Assembly: GCA_031292235.1 (NCBI GenBank)
Contig: JARLHM010000073.1
Span: 1-37,135, forward strand
Direction of reading: 5' to 3'
DNA length: 37,135 nt
Origin: Syntrophaceae bacterium
GTDB lineage: Bacteria; Desulfobacterota; Desulfomonilia; Desulfomonilales; Desulfomonilaceae
Shown: positions 16,214 to 25,063 of the stretch, piece after piece
Position numbering within the stretch: position 1 is the first letter of the stretch
How the letters are laid out: every line of letters begins with the position of its first letter
Notes under the pieces: generated by a model
What the model was told of the DNA's origin: nothing
Database searches by the model: none
Seen by the model: the letters and a program-made list of their open reading frames with translations, nothing else
Position numbers and translations under genes: made by a program

Positions 16214-17809
16214 CTATTGACCGGAACGCTGTTTATCCACAACTCGTATGGAGGCTTTCCCTTTCTTGGGGTTCACTTCTATAAGCGTGGCATGCCCGGA
16301 TTTTATTTTGACATTCGGGATAGCCCTATGAGACTCCGCTATCCCTTTGAGCTTGGGTAATACAACCGTGTAATTTCCTGGCGCTAGGGCGATGTCTTCA
16401 TCAGGGGCCACACTTACAGTAGCCTTGTCATTTCGAATTTCCACTTTTTGGAATGTGGAAACTCTGAGCGCCTTCTTGTAACGGCCCATGGCCCCCTCCA
16501 ATTGAGCAGGGGTTTCGATGGCTAGAAAAAGCCCACCAGATTTTTTTGCAAGCAGCGAATAGGTGGGGTGTCTCTTGATTGGCGCGCCTATGGCCAGGAC
16601 ATCCACCGTAACCTTCGCTCCCGGACTCTGGCGATTCAGGACCCGAGAAGTCTCCTTTGATGGGCATTTGGCTTGTCCGCATGTTATCAACAACAGCCTG
16701 GGAACATGATTGCCAGCTCCGGCGAAGTCTCTCTTAATTGAACCTATTACCGCTCCACAGGGATTGGTCACATTGCCGGGCGCCATGCTGTCAATTTTTT
16801 CTTTTAGGCCTTTATATGGATATTCGGACCAGTCATATGCAATGTGGACCGGGCATGGGCCTTTGTCCTTGGCAGAGTTTGCCTTACAGGAAAAATCTTT
16901 CATAGCAATCTTGGACCCGGATGGAATCGCCTCCAACAGCGCCAGGGCAAACTCCTTGGCCAACTTGACTCTCGCTGGTTTCCATCGTTTGGATTCCCGA
17001 TTCATGACCGCGGAATTGTCGACTATCGCCATTAGTGCCCACTTATTGTACACACCCGAGTAGTTATGAATTTTGACGCGAATCGACCCTGGGAGCTGAA
17101 ATTCCTGGAAAGCGCCCGCCTTACCTGGCTTCCCATTGTTTATCATCGATTGTGGCCCCGCGGAAGATTCGGCCGCCGGTTCAAGTTTGCTGACTGACTC
17201 CTTGGGTTGCTGAACGACAGTAGATTGGTCGCCGGTTTTTGCCTGAGACGCAGGGCTGGGCTTAGATTTACTTTCTGTGTCAGTTTTTGATTGGGACGAG
17301 TCTTTTTGTAGGTCCGAGACCAGCGATGGCAGGTTCCGCGGGGAAGTGGCAGGAGCGAGATTAGCGGTTGGAGCCTGTGACTCGTTGGGAGCAACCTGAG
17401 GGTTTTCCTGACTCTTGGATGGGGTCGAAGACTTAGTGCCGGGCGCTGGCGCATTTTGGGACGACTCAGAAGATAAAGCGGGCCTGTCGGTCTTTTCCGC
17501 ATCAATTTCCGCGGTGGGAGTTGATGGGGCTACTACTGAAACTTCCGGACCAGATTTAACCGATTTCTTCCCCTTAGCATCGGGGACCTGTTGATGGGGC
17601 GCCAGTAACGAAAAAACTTTCGCCGAAGCCCCCCGTATTGTAGAAAATACTTCGTTTCTATAAACGGACAATACTGCTGTGACAATTATAACCATGACAA
17701 TGAGTAGTGTCAGAGTTAATCTGGTGGGTCCCTGCCGAGAATCACCAGATTTTACGGTATTTTCATTCGCAATTTTGGGGTCTTCGGAATGATTATCTGA
17801 CGCAGCCAT
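16214..17809 (-). CDS. Membrane-anchored von Willebrand A-like domain protein
   Basis: The 531-residue product has a short cytosolic N-terminus and one membrane helix (about 30-52, LTLTLLIVMVIIVTAV). A Ser/Pro/Lys-rich linker follows to about 230, then a VWA-like domain (about 255-440) and a C-terminal beta domain with PGNYTVVLPKL and KGKASIRVV. The VWA metal site is altered: the usual DxSxS reads VDNSAVM, while a Thr/Asn region (NVTNPCGA) and LLLITCG take the place of the later motifs. Metal binding is therefore doubtful. AAGGAG lies 8 nt before the ATG. It converges on the molybdenum hydroxylase genes with a 42-bp gap; the two operons are probably unrelated. Confidence 0.75.
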   Translation of the reverse strand: MAASDNHSEDPKIANENTVKSGDSRQGPTRLTLTLLIVMVIIVTAVLSVYRNEVFSTIRGASAKVFSLLAPHQQVPDAKGKKSVKSGPEVSVVAPSTPTAEIDAEKTDRPALSSESSQNAPAPGTKSSTPSKSQENPQVAPNESQAPTANLAPATSPRNLPSLVSDLQKDSSQSKTDTESKSKPSPASQAKTGDQSTVVQQPKESVSKLEPAAESSAGPQSMINNGKPGKAGAFQEFQLPGSIRVKIHNYSGVYNKWALMAIVDNSAVMNRESKRWKPARVKLAKEFALALLEAIPSGSKIAMKDFSCKANSAKDKGPCPVHIAYDWSEYPYKGLKEKIDSMAPGNVTNPCGAVIGSIKRDFAGAGNHVPRLLLITCGQAKCPSKETSRVLNRQSPGAKVTVDVLAIGAPIKRHPTYSLLAKKSGGLFLAIETPAQLEGAMGRYKKALRVSTFQKVEIRNDKATVSVAPDEDIALAPGNYTVVLPKLKGIAESHRAIPNVKIKSGHATLIEVNPKKGKASIRVVDKQRSGQ

Positions 17810-17970
17810 TGCAAGCTCCTTTTGCTCCCTATGCGGGTCTGACTAAATGACTTCAATATGCCTGCGACACGCCGCAATAGGCTCACATGATAAAACTCAG
17901 TCAAGAATAGAAACGTATCACGGAACACTTCACCAAACTAAAGCGAATTACGAAGCTTTAAGCGAGTAGT

Positions 17971-18324
17971 CCGGGGTGGCGATAAGCCGAATTCTGTTTC
18001 CGGAAAACCGGACGACGATCATTCATCTAGGATGACGGTTACCCGCCACCTCCAGCGACCAACCCGGAAGCATCGGACGGGCAGCCCTCAATCGCTTCCC
18101 TATTTGGTCTTGCTCCGGATGGGGTTTGCCTGGCTTCCCGTGTTACCACGAGAACCGGTAAGCTCTTACCTCACCGTTTCACCCTTACCTCCGTTTCCGA
18201 AGGCGGTTTACTTTCTGTTGCGCTTTCCTCAGGGTTGCCCCCACCGGGTGTTACCCGGCATCTTGCCCTATGGAGTTCGGACTTTCCTCTCGCTTTATTG
18301 CGGGCGATCGTCTCGCCACCCCGG
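17971..18324 (-). ncRNA. rnpB: RNase P RNA, bacterial class A
   Basis: On the minus strand the RNA begins CCGGGGTGGCGAGACGATCG and ends with its complement TCGCCACCCCGG, closing helix P1. Conserved cores are clear: GAGGAAAGTCCGAACTCC after the 5' helix, the AAGGGTGAAACGG and GGTAAGAGCTTACC segments, and CAGAATTCGGCTTAT near the 3' end. It is the catalytic RNA that trims tRNA 5' leaders. Ends were set by the P1 pairing and could be off by a few bases. Weak open frames across it on both strands are artefacts. Confidence 0.96.
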
Positions 18325-18334
18325 ACAATTGCCT

Positions 18335-18361
18335 TATATAGCGGGACTTCTAAAAAAGCAA
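18335..18361 (-). promoter_or_regulatory. Probable promoter of rnpB
   Basis: On the minus strand TATATA (18340-18335) ends 10 nt before the expected RNA 5' end and serves well as a -10 box. TTGCTT (18361-18356) lies 15 bp upstream as a poor and slightly close -35 box. Confidence 0.45.
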
Positions 18362-18450
18362 GATCTGCTTGTCGCGCCAAAAGCCTTGAAATACTTGTGA
18401 TTATGATATATAATTAAATAGATTTGTCATATTCTCACTGGAGCCCGCTG

Positions 18451-19965
18451 ATGATTCGATTTTGCGCAACCATTTTAGTCTTCATATTTCTAGGATTTCA
18501 GTGGGCTTTTGGCGCTATAGGCGGTGAAGACACGTCACATCTAATCGATCGCTTAAAAGGAATGAATTTCCATGAACTGCGCATTGAAGCTCCTGCAAAT
18601 AATATGCGGTTCACAACCATAAAAGGGGACGCGATCGATTTGCTCCAACTTGAAGGGAAACTCGTCATTTTAAGTTTTTGGACGGTTGAAACTCCACAAT
18701 GGTCTAGTCAGATGCGGTGTCTCGAAAAATTGCAGTCCAAACACTGTAATGACGGACTTGAAATTGTGGCTCTCAATTTGCTGGACCCCATCGAGAAGAT
18801 CAAGGCCTTCCTCAATGCTAATCCCACCAGTGTTCAGGTCGCTTTCGACCCAGATAATTCGCTGTCTGTGAGCCGTAGGAAGTTTTCAGGCGACGTTTCA
18901 ACCATTTTTGTGTCTGATCGAAATTCAGTTGCGATTTATGAAATTCCAGAATATCCGACCACCTACCTGATCGACAAAAATGGGCGAGCGCTCGGGTTCT
19001 TCGTGGGGGCGACAAACTGGGATTCCATTGGGTTGGAAAATGTCATTGTGTCACTCTTAAAAACCAGAAGAGTTGAACTGTCAGAAGAATACGGCCAGTT
19101 TCAAACTGACGCTCGGCAAGGCCTCACAGCGCCTCCGCAAGCTCCCGTTATTGGCGGCCCTACTAAGAGAGGCCCGGTCCAGGCGCCTTTGGGACCCCAG
19201 GCCCCTATACCCGTCCCTGACCTGGAAGCTCCAAAGATGGACGTAAAATCTTTGCCATTTCAGTCACCCCGTGAGAGTTCCGCGACTCCACCCAAACAGG
19301 AAAAGACGACCGGTCCGGAAACAAAGACTAAGATAAAGCGTAGCCCTTCTTCCAACCAGGAAACAGGGTCCGCAGTTTCCAAACCCCGGACTCCCAAAAG
19401 GGTCGGAACAACAAAACCAGCAACCGGCGAAGCGCGTATTCGTAGGACCCCAACATCACATAAAGCTCCTGCCAGCGACCCATTTGTCTCATCCGGAGGC
19501 CGGCCCGCGCTACCCCTTGCCAGATCAAAGGCCCTTTTACATCAGAAGCCCAGCAGTAAGGAAGAAGCCGCAGTCAAGACTCCTGGTCTCCTTCCCGCCG
19601 CTAAACCCTACTATCCACAAGGAAAAGGTCCTGTTCCAGTGGAACTGGACTCTTCGGGCAAAACGCCTGCCAATGTTCCAGGCCTTGGAAACAGGGCGTC
19701 AGGACAATATTCGGGGTATCCAGCCAGCGGCGCTTCAGATTTGCCAGCGGCTCAACCTTTGACAGAACGGAACCTTATCGGTGGATCAATACTTGATTCT
19801 TTTGGTATCACTCAGAAGGCCGAATCTCAAGTTCAGCCGCTCCAGCCTAAGCTGGCGCCCTCCGAAAATCAGGCCAATAATGTTTTCCAACAATTCGGCC
19901 AGGATCTTCTATCGTTAGGAGAAGGTATCCGTGGCGTCTTTTCCAAGATTAGTGGATCGCGTTAG
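18451..19965 (+). CDS. Secreted thioredoxin-fold protein without active-site cysteines, with Pro-rich tail
   Basis: From the ATG at 18451 (GGAG 8 nt upstream) the product has about 504 residues. A signal peptide (MIRFCATILVFIFLGFQWAF) is followed by a TlpA-like thioredoxin domain at about 40-195: ILSFWTVETPQWSSQM, then VALNLLD, then cis-Pro-like EIPEYPTTYLIDKNG. Where redox members have CxxC after the FW, this protein has ETPQ, so it cannot do thiol exchange in the usual way. The remaining 300 residues are Pro/Lys/Ser-rich and look disordered, ending in a short amphipathic stretch. A longer frame from TTG 18424 is unlikely. The protein is probably a periplasmic structural or binding protein. 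Confidence 0.7.
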   Translation: MIRFCATILVFIFLGFQWAFGAIGGEDTSHLIDRLKGMNFHELRIEAPANNMRFTTIKGDAIDLLQLEGKLVILSFWTVETPQWSSQMRCLEKLQSKHCNDGLEIVALNLLDPIEKIKAFLNANPTSVQVAFDPDNSLSVSRRKFSGDVSTIFVSDRNSVAIYEIPEYPTTYLIDKNGRALGFFVGATNWDSIGLENVIVSLLKTRRVELSEEYGQFQTDARQGLTAPPQAPVIGGPTKRGPVQAPLGPQAPIPVPDLEAPKMDVKSLPFQSPRESSATPPKQEKTTGPETKTKIKRSPSSNQETGSAVSKPRTPKRVGTTKPATGEARIRRTPTSHKAPASDPFVSSGGRPALPLARSKALLHQKPSSKEEAAVKTPGLLPAAKPYYPQGKGPVPVELDSSGKTPANVPGLGNRASGQYSGYPASGASDLPAAQPLTERNLIGGSILDSFGITQKAESQVQPLQPKLAPSENQANNVFQQFGQDLLSLGEGIRGVFSKISGSR

Positions 19966-20118
19966 ATACCCCCACGTCCATCCCTGGAACCCACACTAGG
20001 CAACATACACTAGGCGCACCCCTTTTCATCTACATGGATTGTTGTTAAATTGAAGGGATATGACAGGGCTGTTCTCGGAGAATTTTTTTATTTGGCATAA
20101 AGGATTTCAGAATCAGGT

Positions 20119-20952
20119 TTGATTACTATCTCAACAACTAATTTTAAAAATGGCGCCAAGTTTTTTCTGTCGCGCATGCTGCCACTCGCTTTGAGTGTCT
20201 TCTTAACTTGTTGCGCGTCGACAAATGGCATAGTCTCCGAGTCCGACATCCACTCGCTCCTCAAAATTGTGGAAAAAAAAGCCTATATTGTCGGACAGTT
20301 TGAGGCTAAATTTCACAAGATCAGACAATCCAATCTTTTCAATCATGAGGCTTGTGTTGACGGTCGGTTGATTTTTCAAAAACCGGGTCGCTTTGAACTG
20401 AAACTTACCGGCGATGTCAATCTGCAAATCTTGTCCGATGGGGAATTTGTAGCGCTTATACATGACAATCGCGATTTGGAATTTTTCAAAGCCGATGGAG
20501 AAAGAGACGTGTCAAGGTTCGCTGATCCAATGATGCTACTGGTGAATTGCCTCAGCAACGGAGACACATCCAGATTCGCCAAGATGCGGCAAAAACAGCA
20601 CGATGACTCCACTGTCCTGGAAATTGATCCTGGTGATTTAAGTGAATTTGAGGCGATTAAGGACGTAAAGGTCAAGTTCTCAGACCAAGGGACTATTCAA
20701 TCCATTGTGATGTTCTTCAAGAATGGAAACGTCGAAAAGACCGTGTTTGACTCTTGGTCGCTCTTGACACAGGATGATCCGAAAATTCAGAGAATGAATA
20801 ATCGGATAAAAAAGATTTTAGCTATGGCGGATTCAAATCTTCTTAATGGTATTTATAAGTTGAAACCTGATGAATTCTTTATTACCGATCAAACGGCCAA
20901 ACAGCCACTCACATCAAAATTGGAATCAAAGAAAGACAGTGTTTCCGAATAA
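20119..20952 (+). CDS. LolA-like outer-membrane lipoprotein carrier-type protein
   Basis: The 277-residue protein has a basic N-terminus, a hydrophobic segment and a Cys pair (LTCCAS at about 31-36) that may be a lipidation site, though the residue before the Cys is unusual. The mature part follows the LolA/LolB half-barrel pattern: QFEAKFHKIRQSN, GRLIFQKPGRFELKL, and repeated beta strands with VKVKFSDQGTIQSIVM. Such proteins carry or accept lipoproteins between membranes. The TTG at 20119 is chosen because it adds the basic N-terminus. The ATG at 20176 is the alternative; neither has a good ribosome-binding site. No MMPL or LolCDE partner is adjacent. Confidence 0.65.
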   Translation: MITISTTNFKNGAKFFLSRMLPLALSVFLTCCASTNGIVSESDIHSLLKIVEKKAYIVGQFEAKFHKIRQSNLFNHEACVDGRLIFQKPGRFELKLTGDVNLQILSDGEFVALIHDNRDLEFFKADGERDVSRFADPMMLLVNCLSNGDTSRFAKMRQKQHDDSTVLEIDPGDLSEFEAIKDVKVKFSDQGTIQSIVMFFKNGNVEKTVFDSWSLLTQDDPKIQRMNNRIKKILAMADSNLLNGIYKLKPDEFFITDQTAKQPLTSKLESKKDSVSE

Positions 20953-20970
20953 GGGTCATTTCAGCTCATA

Positions 20971-21165
20971 TTAATTTCGTTTTATTGGCTTGGACCCTGG
21001 GGGTTTTAAATGCTTTTTTGTCACGAAAGCATAGGCGGTCAAAGGTGAAACTATTACCAAGACCAAAGTACAAATGGCCGCGCTCAGGATAACAACAGGA
21101 ATCATGGCGAACAAGAACCAGATGGTTCTAATTTTCTCGGCCCTTTTTTCCCACGGTACAGACAT
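20971..21165 (-). CDS. Small membrane protein, unrecognised
   Basis: The 64-residue product has a basic head (SVPWEKRAEKIR), one long hydrophobic stretch (about 15-47) able to form a helix or hairpin, and a basic tail. Composition is that of a real inner-membrane protein. It begins 14 bp after the stop of the secreted small protein gene on the same strand, so the two may form an operon. There is no recognisable ribosome-binding site before the ATG, which lowers confidence. No family is recognised. Confidence 0.5.
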   Translation of the reverse strand: MSVPWEKRAEKIRTIWFLFAMIPVVILSAAICTLVLVIVSPLTAYAFVTKKHLKPPGSKPIKRN

Positions 21166-21178
21166 TGGTTCGATAATT

Positions 21179-21532
21179 TTATTTCACACTGTGAATATCA
21201 AGAGGTATGTGGAACCCGTTGCTGGTCTCGAGGGTTCCGGACATTTTTCCCTCAGCCACGACCTTACCCGTGAATTTGTTACCGGTAAAGTGGGCCGCCT
21301 GAACATCGACTCCATTGACGGTCCCGTTAAAATGCCACGTAGACTTGTGCCCCAAAGGATCATAAAGATACGCCACTCCAGAGAGTTTTTGTCCTTTCTG
21401 CTCAGCCACGGCCTTAACCTTATGACCCATAACTGAGGCTTCCCACCTGCCGGATATATTGGCGGCGCCCGCATTTTGAATACAAAAAACCGCCAACAAC
21501 AGAGAAAACGCAAAAGCGCGTTTTATATTCAT
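21179..21532 (-). CDS. Small secreted protein, unrecognised
   Basis: From the ATG at 21532 (AGAGGA 8 nt upstream) the product has 117 residues. A signal peptide (MNIKRAFAFSLLLAVFCIQ, cut after NAGA) leads to about 95 residues of alternating strands with Gly turns: ISGRWEASVMGHKVKAV, KLSGVAYLYDP, GKMSGTL. This looks like one small beta-barrel or sandwich that could bind a ligand in the periplasm. A TTG two codons upstream (21538) is a weaker start. No family is named with confidence. Confidence 0.65.
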   Translation of the reverse strand: MNIKRAFAFSLLLAVFCIQNAGAANISGRWEASVMGHKVKAVAEQKGQKLSGVAYLYDPLGHKSTWHFNGTVNGVDVQAAHFTGNKFTGKVVAEGKMSGTLETSNGFHIPLDIHSVK

Positions 21533-21592
21533 TACCAAGTCCTCTAATTATATGGAATATTTGATCAGTTCACAAATATGGACGAAACACAC

Positions 21593-21982
21593 TTAGGGAA
21601 CATCCAATCTAATTCTCCCTGTAAGTCCCCTAACGGATTGTCCGGCCAATTTCCTTGCCCTACGCGGATCTCCTATTACCAATGCCGCAAATTCTCCACC
21701 ATCGGATCGTGCTATTAGTAGATCAGGCTTCAATTTGGTAATCTTTCCATCTTTATGCACTTCTATTTCAGCTTTTTCCAAATAATCTACATACTGACCA
21801 TCGTCCTCCTCGATTGCAAACAACGCCATTTGAGCCAGACTTAGAAGAAAATGTCGGTCAGGATATGACATTCCCTCTTTATAAAAGACTTCTAAAATGC
21901 CTTCAGGTTCCATAGCCATAACTATCTGCTGATTTCTCGTAAACAATTGATTAATCGGAGTGGGATTTATGACCAGTTTCAT
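21593..21982 (-). CDS. Conserved-looking protein of unknown function
   Basis: The 129-residue soluble protein has no signal peptide or membrane helix. The first half is helical (FLLSLAQMALFAIEEDDGQYVDYL). The second half is beta-rich and basic and ends with GDPRRARKLAGQSVRGLTGRIRLDV. It starts at ATG 21982, 47 bp after rlmB on the same strand, with two small hairpins in between. I cannot assign a family. A link with rlmB is only positional. Confidence 0.6.
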   Translation of the reverse strand: MKLVINPTPINQLFTRNQQIVMAMEPEGILEVFYKEGMSYPDRHFLLSLAQMALFAIEEDDGQYVDYLEKAEIEVHKDGKITKLKPDLLIARSDGGEFAALVIGDPRRARKLAGQSVRGLTGRIRLDVP

Positions 21983-21994
21983 CCGACTACCCTG

Positions 21995-22024
21995 AGACGT
22001 GGAACGTCTTTGGCAAATCTGCCA
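21995..22024 (-). other. Two adjacent small hairpins between rlmB and the next gene
   Basis: On the coding strand the first is TGGCA-GATT-TGCCA (22024-22011) and the second AGACGT-TCC-ACGTCT (22009-21995). Neither is followed by T residues. They could be an mRNA processing or stability element, since the upstream gene ends at 22030 and the next starts at 21982. Confidence 0.35.
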
Positions 22025-22029
22025 GGAGA

Positions 22030-22806
22030 TCAGTTTCGATGTTTCATTTTGGGAGATGTCGACTGTCGGTAGATTTCAGCAAGGATTATCGATGTGGCGT
22101 TTGACACGTTCAGTGAGCCGACAGGACCCATTATGGGAATTTTGACCATGATATCACAATTTTCCCTTACCAGTCGGCGTAGACCTGCTCCCTCAGCGCC
22201 CATAACCAACACTGTCTTCCCAGAAAAATCCGCTTCGAAGTGGCTTGTCCCCGAGACAGAGTCCGCTCCATATACCCAACTGCCAATACCTTTGAGAGTC
22301 TCTATGCTTCGGTTAAGATTCGTTACGCGACAAATCTTCACATGCGCGGCAGAGCCTGCAGAAGCCTTCTCAGCCGATGGAGTTACCGATACAGCTCTAT
22401 CCCTGGATAGGACCACCAGATCCACCCCAAAGCAGCATGCGCTCCTCAAAACATTTCCAAGATTGTTCGGGTCCTGAACCTGGTCCAGCACCAGGACGGA
22501 GAAACGATCATTCCCCTTGATTTTCAAGACTTCGGTCTCAAAGTCATCATAAGGAAAGGCTTCGACACGGGCCGCGATTCCCTGATTTTTTGCATCACGG
22601 GTTAACGAATCAAGTTCAATCCCAGACATGTACCGCAAGTTGAGGCGCGCGCTTTCAAATTCCTGCCTCAGGCGCTTCTCCACGTCTGATCCTTTGACAA
22701 GGCAAATTTCGTGAACTTTTCTTCGGCCTGCCCTGATAGTTTCCATAACCGGATGGGTACCGTAAATAACGGTGCGTCCAGTGTCGTCTTTATGAATCTT
22801 GCTCAA
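22030..22806 (-). CDS. rlmB: 23S rRNA 2'-O-methyltransferase RlmB (SpoU/TrmH family)
   Basis: The 258-residue protein methylates the ribose of a conserved guanosine in 23S rRNA (G2251 in E. coli). An N-terminal substrate-binding domain ([14 protein letters not shown]) leads to the SPOUT domain with its three motifs: [12 protein letters not shown] (Asn and Arg of motif 1, about 119-131), [11 protein letters not shown] (motif 2, about 196) and [13 protein letters not shown] (motif 3, about 225), which form the AdoMet knot. Start overlaps the rpoZ stop by four bases. Length is normal for the family. Confidence 0.93.
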   Translation of the reverse strand: MSKIHKDDTGRTVIYGTHPVMETIRAGRRKVHEICLVKGSDVEKRLRQEFESARLNLRYMSGIELDSLTRDAKNQGIAARVEAFPYDDFETEVLKIKGNDRFSVLVLDQVQDPNNLGNVLRSACCFGVDLVVLSRDRAVSVTPSAEKASAGSAAHVKICRVTNLNRSIETLKGIGSWVYGADSVSGTSHFEADFSGKTVLVMGAEGAGLRRLVRENCDIMVKIPIMGPVGSLNVSNATSIILAEIYRQSTSPKMKHRN

Positions 22807-23048
22807 TCGTTCTTTATTTCTACTTTGACATCATTTTTGTGCTTGGGGACGTAAGGCGCCGGTTGAGATCCTCCTACCTTACCGGAGGCTATTTCCCGAA
22901 GAGACATGACCACTTCGCGGTTATCCCTATTCCCTACGAGAAGGGGCGCGCCCCTTTTCAATTCCTTGGTTCTCTTGGAGGCAAGGACAACAAGGGCGAA
23001 CCTGTTTTCCACCTTATCCAGACAATCTTCTACTGTGACTCGAGCCAT
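22803..23048 (-). CDS. rpoZ: RNA polymerase omega subunit
   Basis: The 81-residue protein begins [20 protein letters not shown] and continues with ASKRTKEL and [15 protein letters not shown], the conserved omega core that wraps the beta' C-terminus and aids assembly. It is slightly shorter than E. coli RpoZ (91). It overlaps rlmB downstream by 4 bp and follows yicC by 30 bp. In many relatives gmk, and often remA, lie between yicC and rpoZ; neither is here. Confidence 0.93.
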   Translation of the reverse strand: MARVTVEDCLDKVENRFALVVLASKRTKELKRGAPLLVGNRDNREVVMSLREIASGKVGGSQPAPYVPKHKNDVKVEIKND

Positions 23049-23078
23049 TATTTACACCTTTTCAAATGTTTGTAGCGC

Positions 23079-23969
23079 CTATTCTATGTTTTGTGTCTGT
23101 TCGCGTATTTTCTCGACTTCAGTCTTAATGTGGACCACTTGCGCCGAAATATCGGTTGAAGCTGATTTAGAACCCAACGTGTTAACTTCCCTGTGAAGTT
23201 CCTGTAGAAGGAAGTCCAGTTTTCTACCCAAAGGTGATCCCTCTTTGCCAAAAGCAAGGAACTGGTCAACGTGGCTTTTTAGTCTCGTAAGTTCCTCACT
23301 AACGTCGGATCGCTCGGCAATCAACGCAAGTTCCTGGAGCATCCTGTCATCATCGATCTCCAAGCCGCCTGTCATTTCCCGAACCTTTTTTTCCAGTCTG
23401 ACTCGCGCCTCTGAAGAAATTTGATCTACAAGCGGTGTTATGAGATCAATCGTTTCACTAATCGAAATTAGATGGATCTCGATATCTTTCCATAAGGCGA
23501 AACCTTCGGTTTTTCGCATTTCATCCAACGCCACCAGAGCATGTGTGACACTGTTCTCGACAAGATCCCATTCCTGCTCTAACCCCTCTACGTTGTCTGA
23601 AGAAGACACTATCTCCTTGAGGGTGAGCATATCCGAAACAGTTATTTCACCAGCCAGACCATAACGATCTTTCAACTCCATCAAACATTTGTGATAACGG
23701 TCCGCAAGGTCATGGTCCAACGAAAGTTCGGTCAGTGGTCCTTTGGCTCCCGAGCGGGTAACCGTGATCTCAAATTTACCCCTATTGATTTTGTCTGAAA
23801 CAATCTTCCGGATCTGTGGTTCGAAACAGCTATATGTTTTAGGGAGTCTTATAAACATGTCAAGAAATCTATGGTTAACGGCCCTGATTTCCGTCACAAC
23901 TTCGACATCGCCAGTGACTTGGCTCCCACGGCCAAATCCTGTCATGCTTTTTATAGATTTTTCATTCAA
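23079..23969 (-). CDS. yicC: YicC family endoribonuclease-like protein
   Basis: The 296-residue protein opens with KSMTGFGRG and continues with EIRAVNHRFLDMFIRLP, the N-terminal signature of the family. The C-terminal DUF1732 region shows LDFLLQELHREVNTLGSKS followed by VVHIKTEVEKIREQTQNIE, which is conserved to the end. E. coli YicC takes part in small-RNA turnover and has endoribonuclease activity. Its start overlaps the stop of the DUF4416 gene by four bases and rpoZ follows, a common cluster in this group of bacteria. Confidence 0.93.
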   Translation of the reverse strand: MNEKSIKSMTGFGRGSQVTGDVEVVTEIRAVNHRFLDMFIRLPKTYSCFEPQIRKIVSDKINRGKFEITVTRSGAKGPLTELSLDHDLADRYHKCLMELKDRYGLAGEITVSDMLTLKEIVSSSDNVEGLEQEWDLVENSVTHALVALDEMRKTEGFALWKDIEIHLISISETIDLITPLVDQISSEARVRLEKKVREMTGGLEIDDDRMLQELALIAERSDVSEELTRLKSHVDQFLAFGKEGSPLGRKLDFLLQELHREVNTLGSKSASTDISAQVVHIKTEVEKIREQTQNIE

Positions 23970-24499
23970 CGCTGTTTCTCCAGCTTCTGCTTGTACGTTT
24001 CTCTAATTCGGTTCAGAATGTCTATAAGGGCCGAATCCGAGTAATCTGGATAGGTCCATTCCAGCGGTCGATAAGTCGCACGACGAAAAATGAGGGTCAA
24101 ATCTGCAAAAATTCCATCCTTGAGATAGATCCTATGAGCGTTGTTTTTGCCTGTCGCCAACACAAAGTTTCCAAGAGTCATCAAGCCCGGATCCAGATTG
24201 ATCTGCCTTCGCCCTTCTTCAGATGCGAATTTTCGTTCAATCCCGTTAGTCGACAGTTTGATCTCGGCCAAACGGGCAGGATCAACTAGTTTCTGAACTG
24301 TTACGATCCAGCGTTTTATCCCTGCGCCAAGCTCTATATCATAATATGTCGTGAAATCGAACCGAAGTGGGCCAAAAACATTTTCAATAGGTCCAAACAA
24401 CGCTTCGAGATCGTGACTCAATGTGTCGAGCGGATTTTCTTGAGCGCTCAAAAGGCTTATCACTAATTGAGCGGGATCGGGACCCTGTGGAACACTCAA
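23966..24499 (-). CDS. DUF4416 family protein
   Basis: The 177-residue soluble protein matches the DUF4416 pattern: FGPIENVFGPLRFDFTTYY near residue 35-55, then NLDPGLMTLGNFVLATGKN, then RIYLKDGIFADLTLIF and RPLEWTYPDY. These surround several acidic and His/Lys residues, but no activity is known. The start is TTG at 24499 with AGGAG two bases upstream, which is closer than usual; no better in-frame start exists. It is coupled by a 4-bp overlap to yicC, so a shared RNA-related role is possible but untested. Confidence 0.85.
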   Translation of the reverse strand: MSVPQGPDPAQLVISLLSAQENPLDTLSHDLEALFGPIENVFGPLRFDFTTYYDIELGAGIKRWIVTVQKLVDPARLAEIKLSTNGIERKFASEEGRRQINLDPGLMTLGNFVLATGKNNAHRIYLKDGIFADLTLIFRRATYRPLEWTYPDYSDSALIDILNRIRETYKQKLEKQR

Positions 24500-24546
24500 A
24501 TCTCCTACCTTTTAACCTATCCAGTTTTAGAAAAGGCATATGAAAA

Positions 24547-24921
24547 CTATACCTTTCTAATTTTTTCTTCTTCTTCCTCGGAAGTTTTGCATTCTATACA
24601 GTGGGCGGTTACCGGTCGGGCTTCGAGTCGCTTAAAGTCGATGGGTTCACCACATATTTCGCAAAAACCGAAGCTCTCGTCTTCGATTTTCGTGAGGGCC
24701 TTTTTGATTTTGTTAATTAATTTTCTCTCCCGATCACGAATCCTAAGTTCAAAATTTCGATCAGATTCAAGGGAGGCCCTGTCTGTTGGGTCCGGAAAAG
24801 TTGTTTTCCCATCTCCTTCAGTCATATCGTCCACTGTACGGCCGGCCCCACGTACCAATTCGTCTAGCTGTCGTTGAAGAATACCCCTGAAATATTCGAG
24901 GTCTTCCTTTTCCAATTTCAT
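24547..24921 (-). CDS. dksA: DksA/TraR family zinc-finger transcription factor
   Basis: The 124-residue protein has the DksA build: a coiled-coil hairpin whose tip carries the DPTDRAS motif (DxxDxA, about 44-50) that reaches the RNA polymerase secondary channel, then a four-Cys zinc finger with CEICG and HCIEC (about 87-109) and an acidic tail. With ppGpp such proteins adjust rRNA and amino-acid gene transcription; a RelA/SpoT gene lies 4 kb away. It is a little shorter than E. coli DksA (151). GGAG is present 6 nt before the ATG at 24921. It precedes DUF4416, yicC, rpoZ and rlmB on the same strand. Confidence 0.9.
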   Translation of the reverse strand: MKLEKEDLEYFRGILQRQLDELVRGAGRTVDDMTEGDGKTTFPDPTDRASLESDRNFELRIRDRERKLINKIKKALTKIEDESFGFCEICGEPIDFKRLEARPVTAHCIECKTSEEEEEKIRKV

Positions 24922-25063
24922 AACTCCCTCCGTCAGTTTATCCCAGTTGAATCATGCTTCGGGACAAACCAGCTCTCTCTGTGTTTCCGGTCGAATCAAA
25001 AAACCGGACAAACAACTGTGAGCCGAGCAACCCAAATGCGACGCTCGGGCTGTTGGTTTCTAC

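Noticed and set aside
18032-18400. Open frame of 122 residues on the plus strand
   Set aside because: It is antisense to the RNase P RNA, whose conserved cores are unmistakable.
24940-25063. Terminator downstream of kdsD
   Set aside because: Small inverted repeats are present, but with loops of 11-14 nt and no T run.
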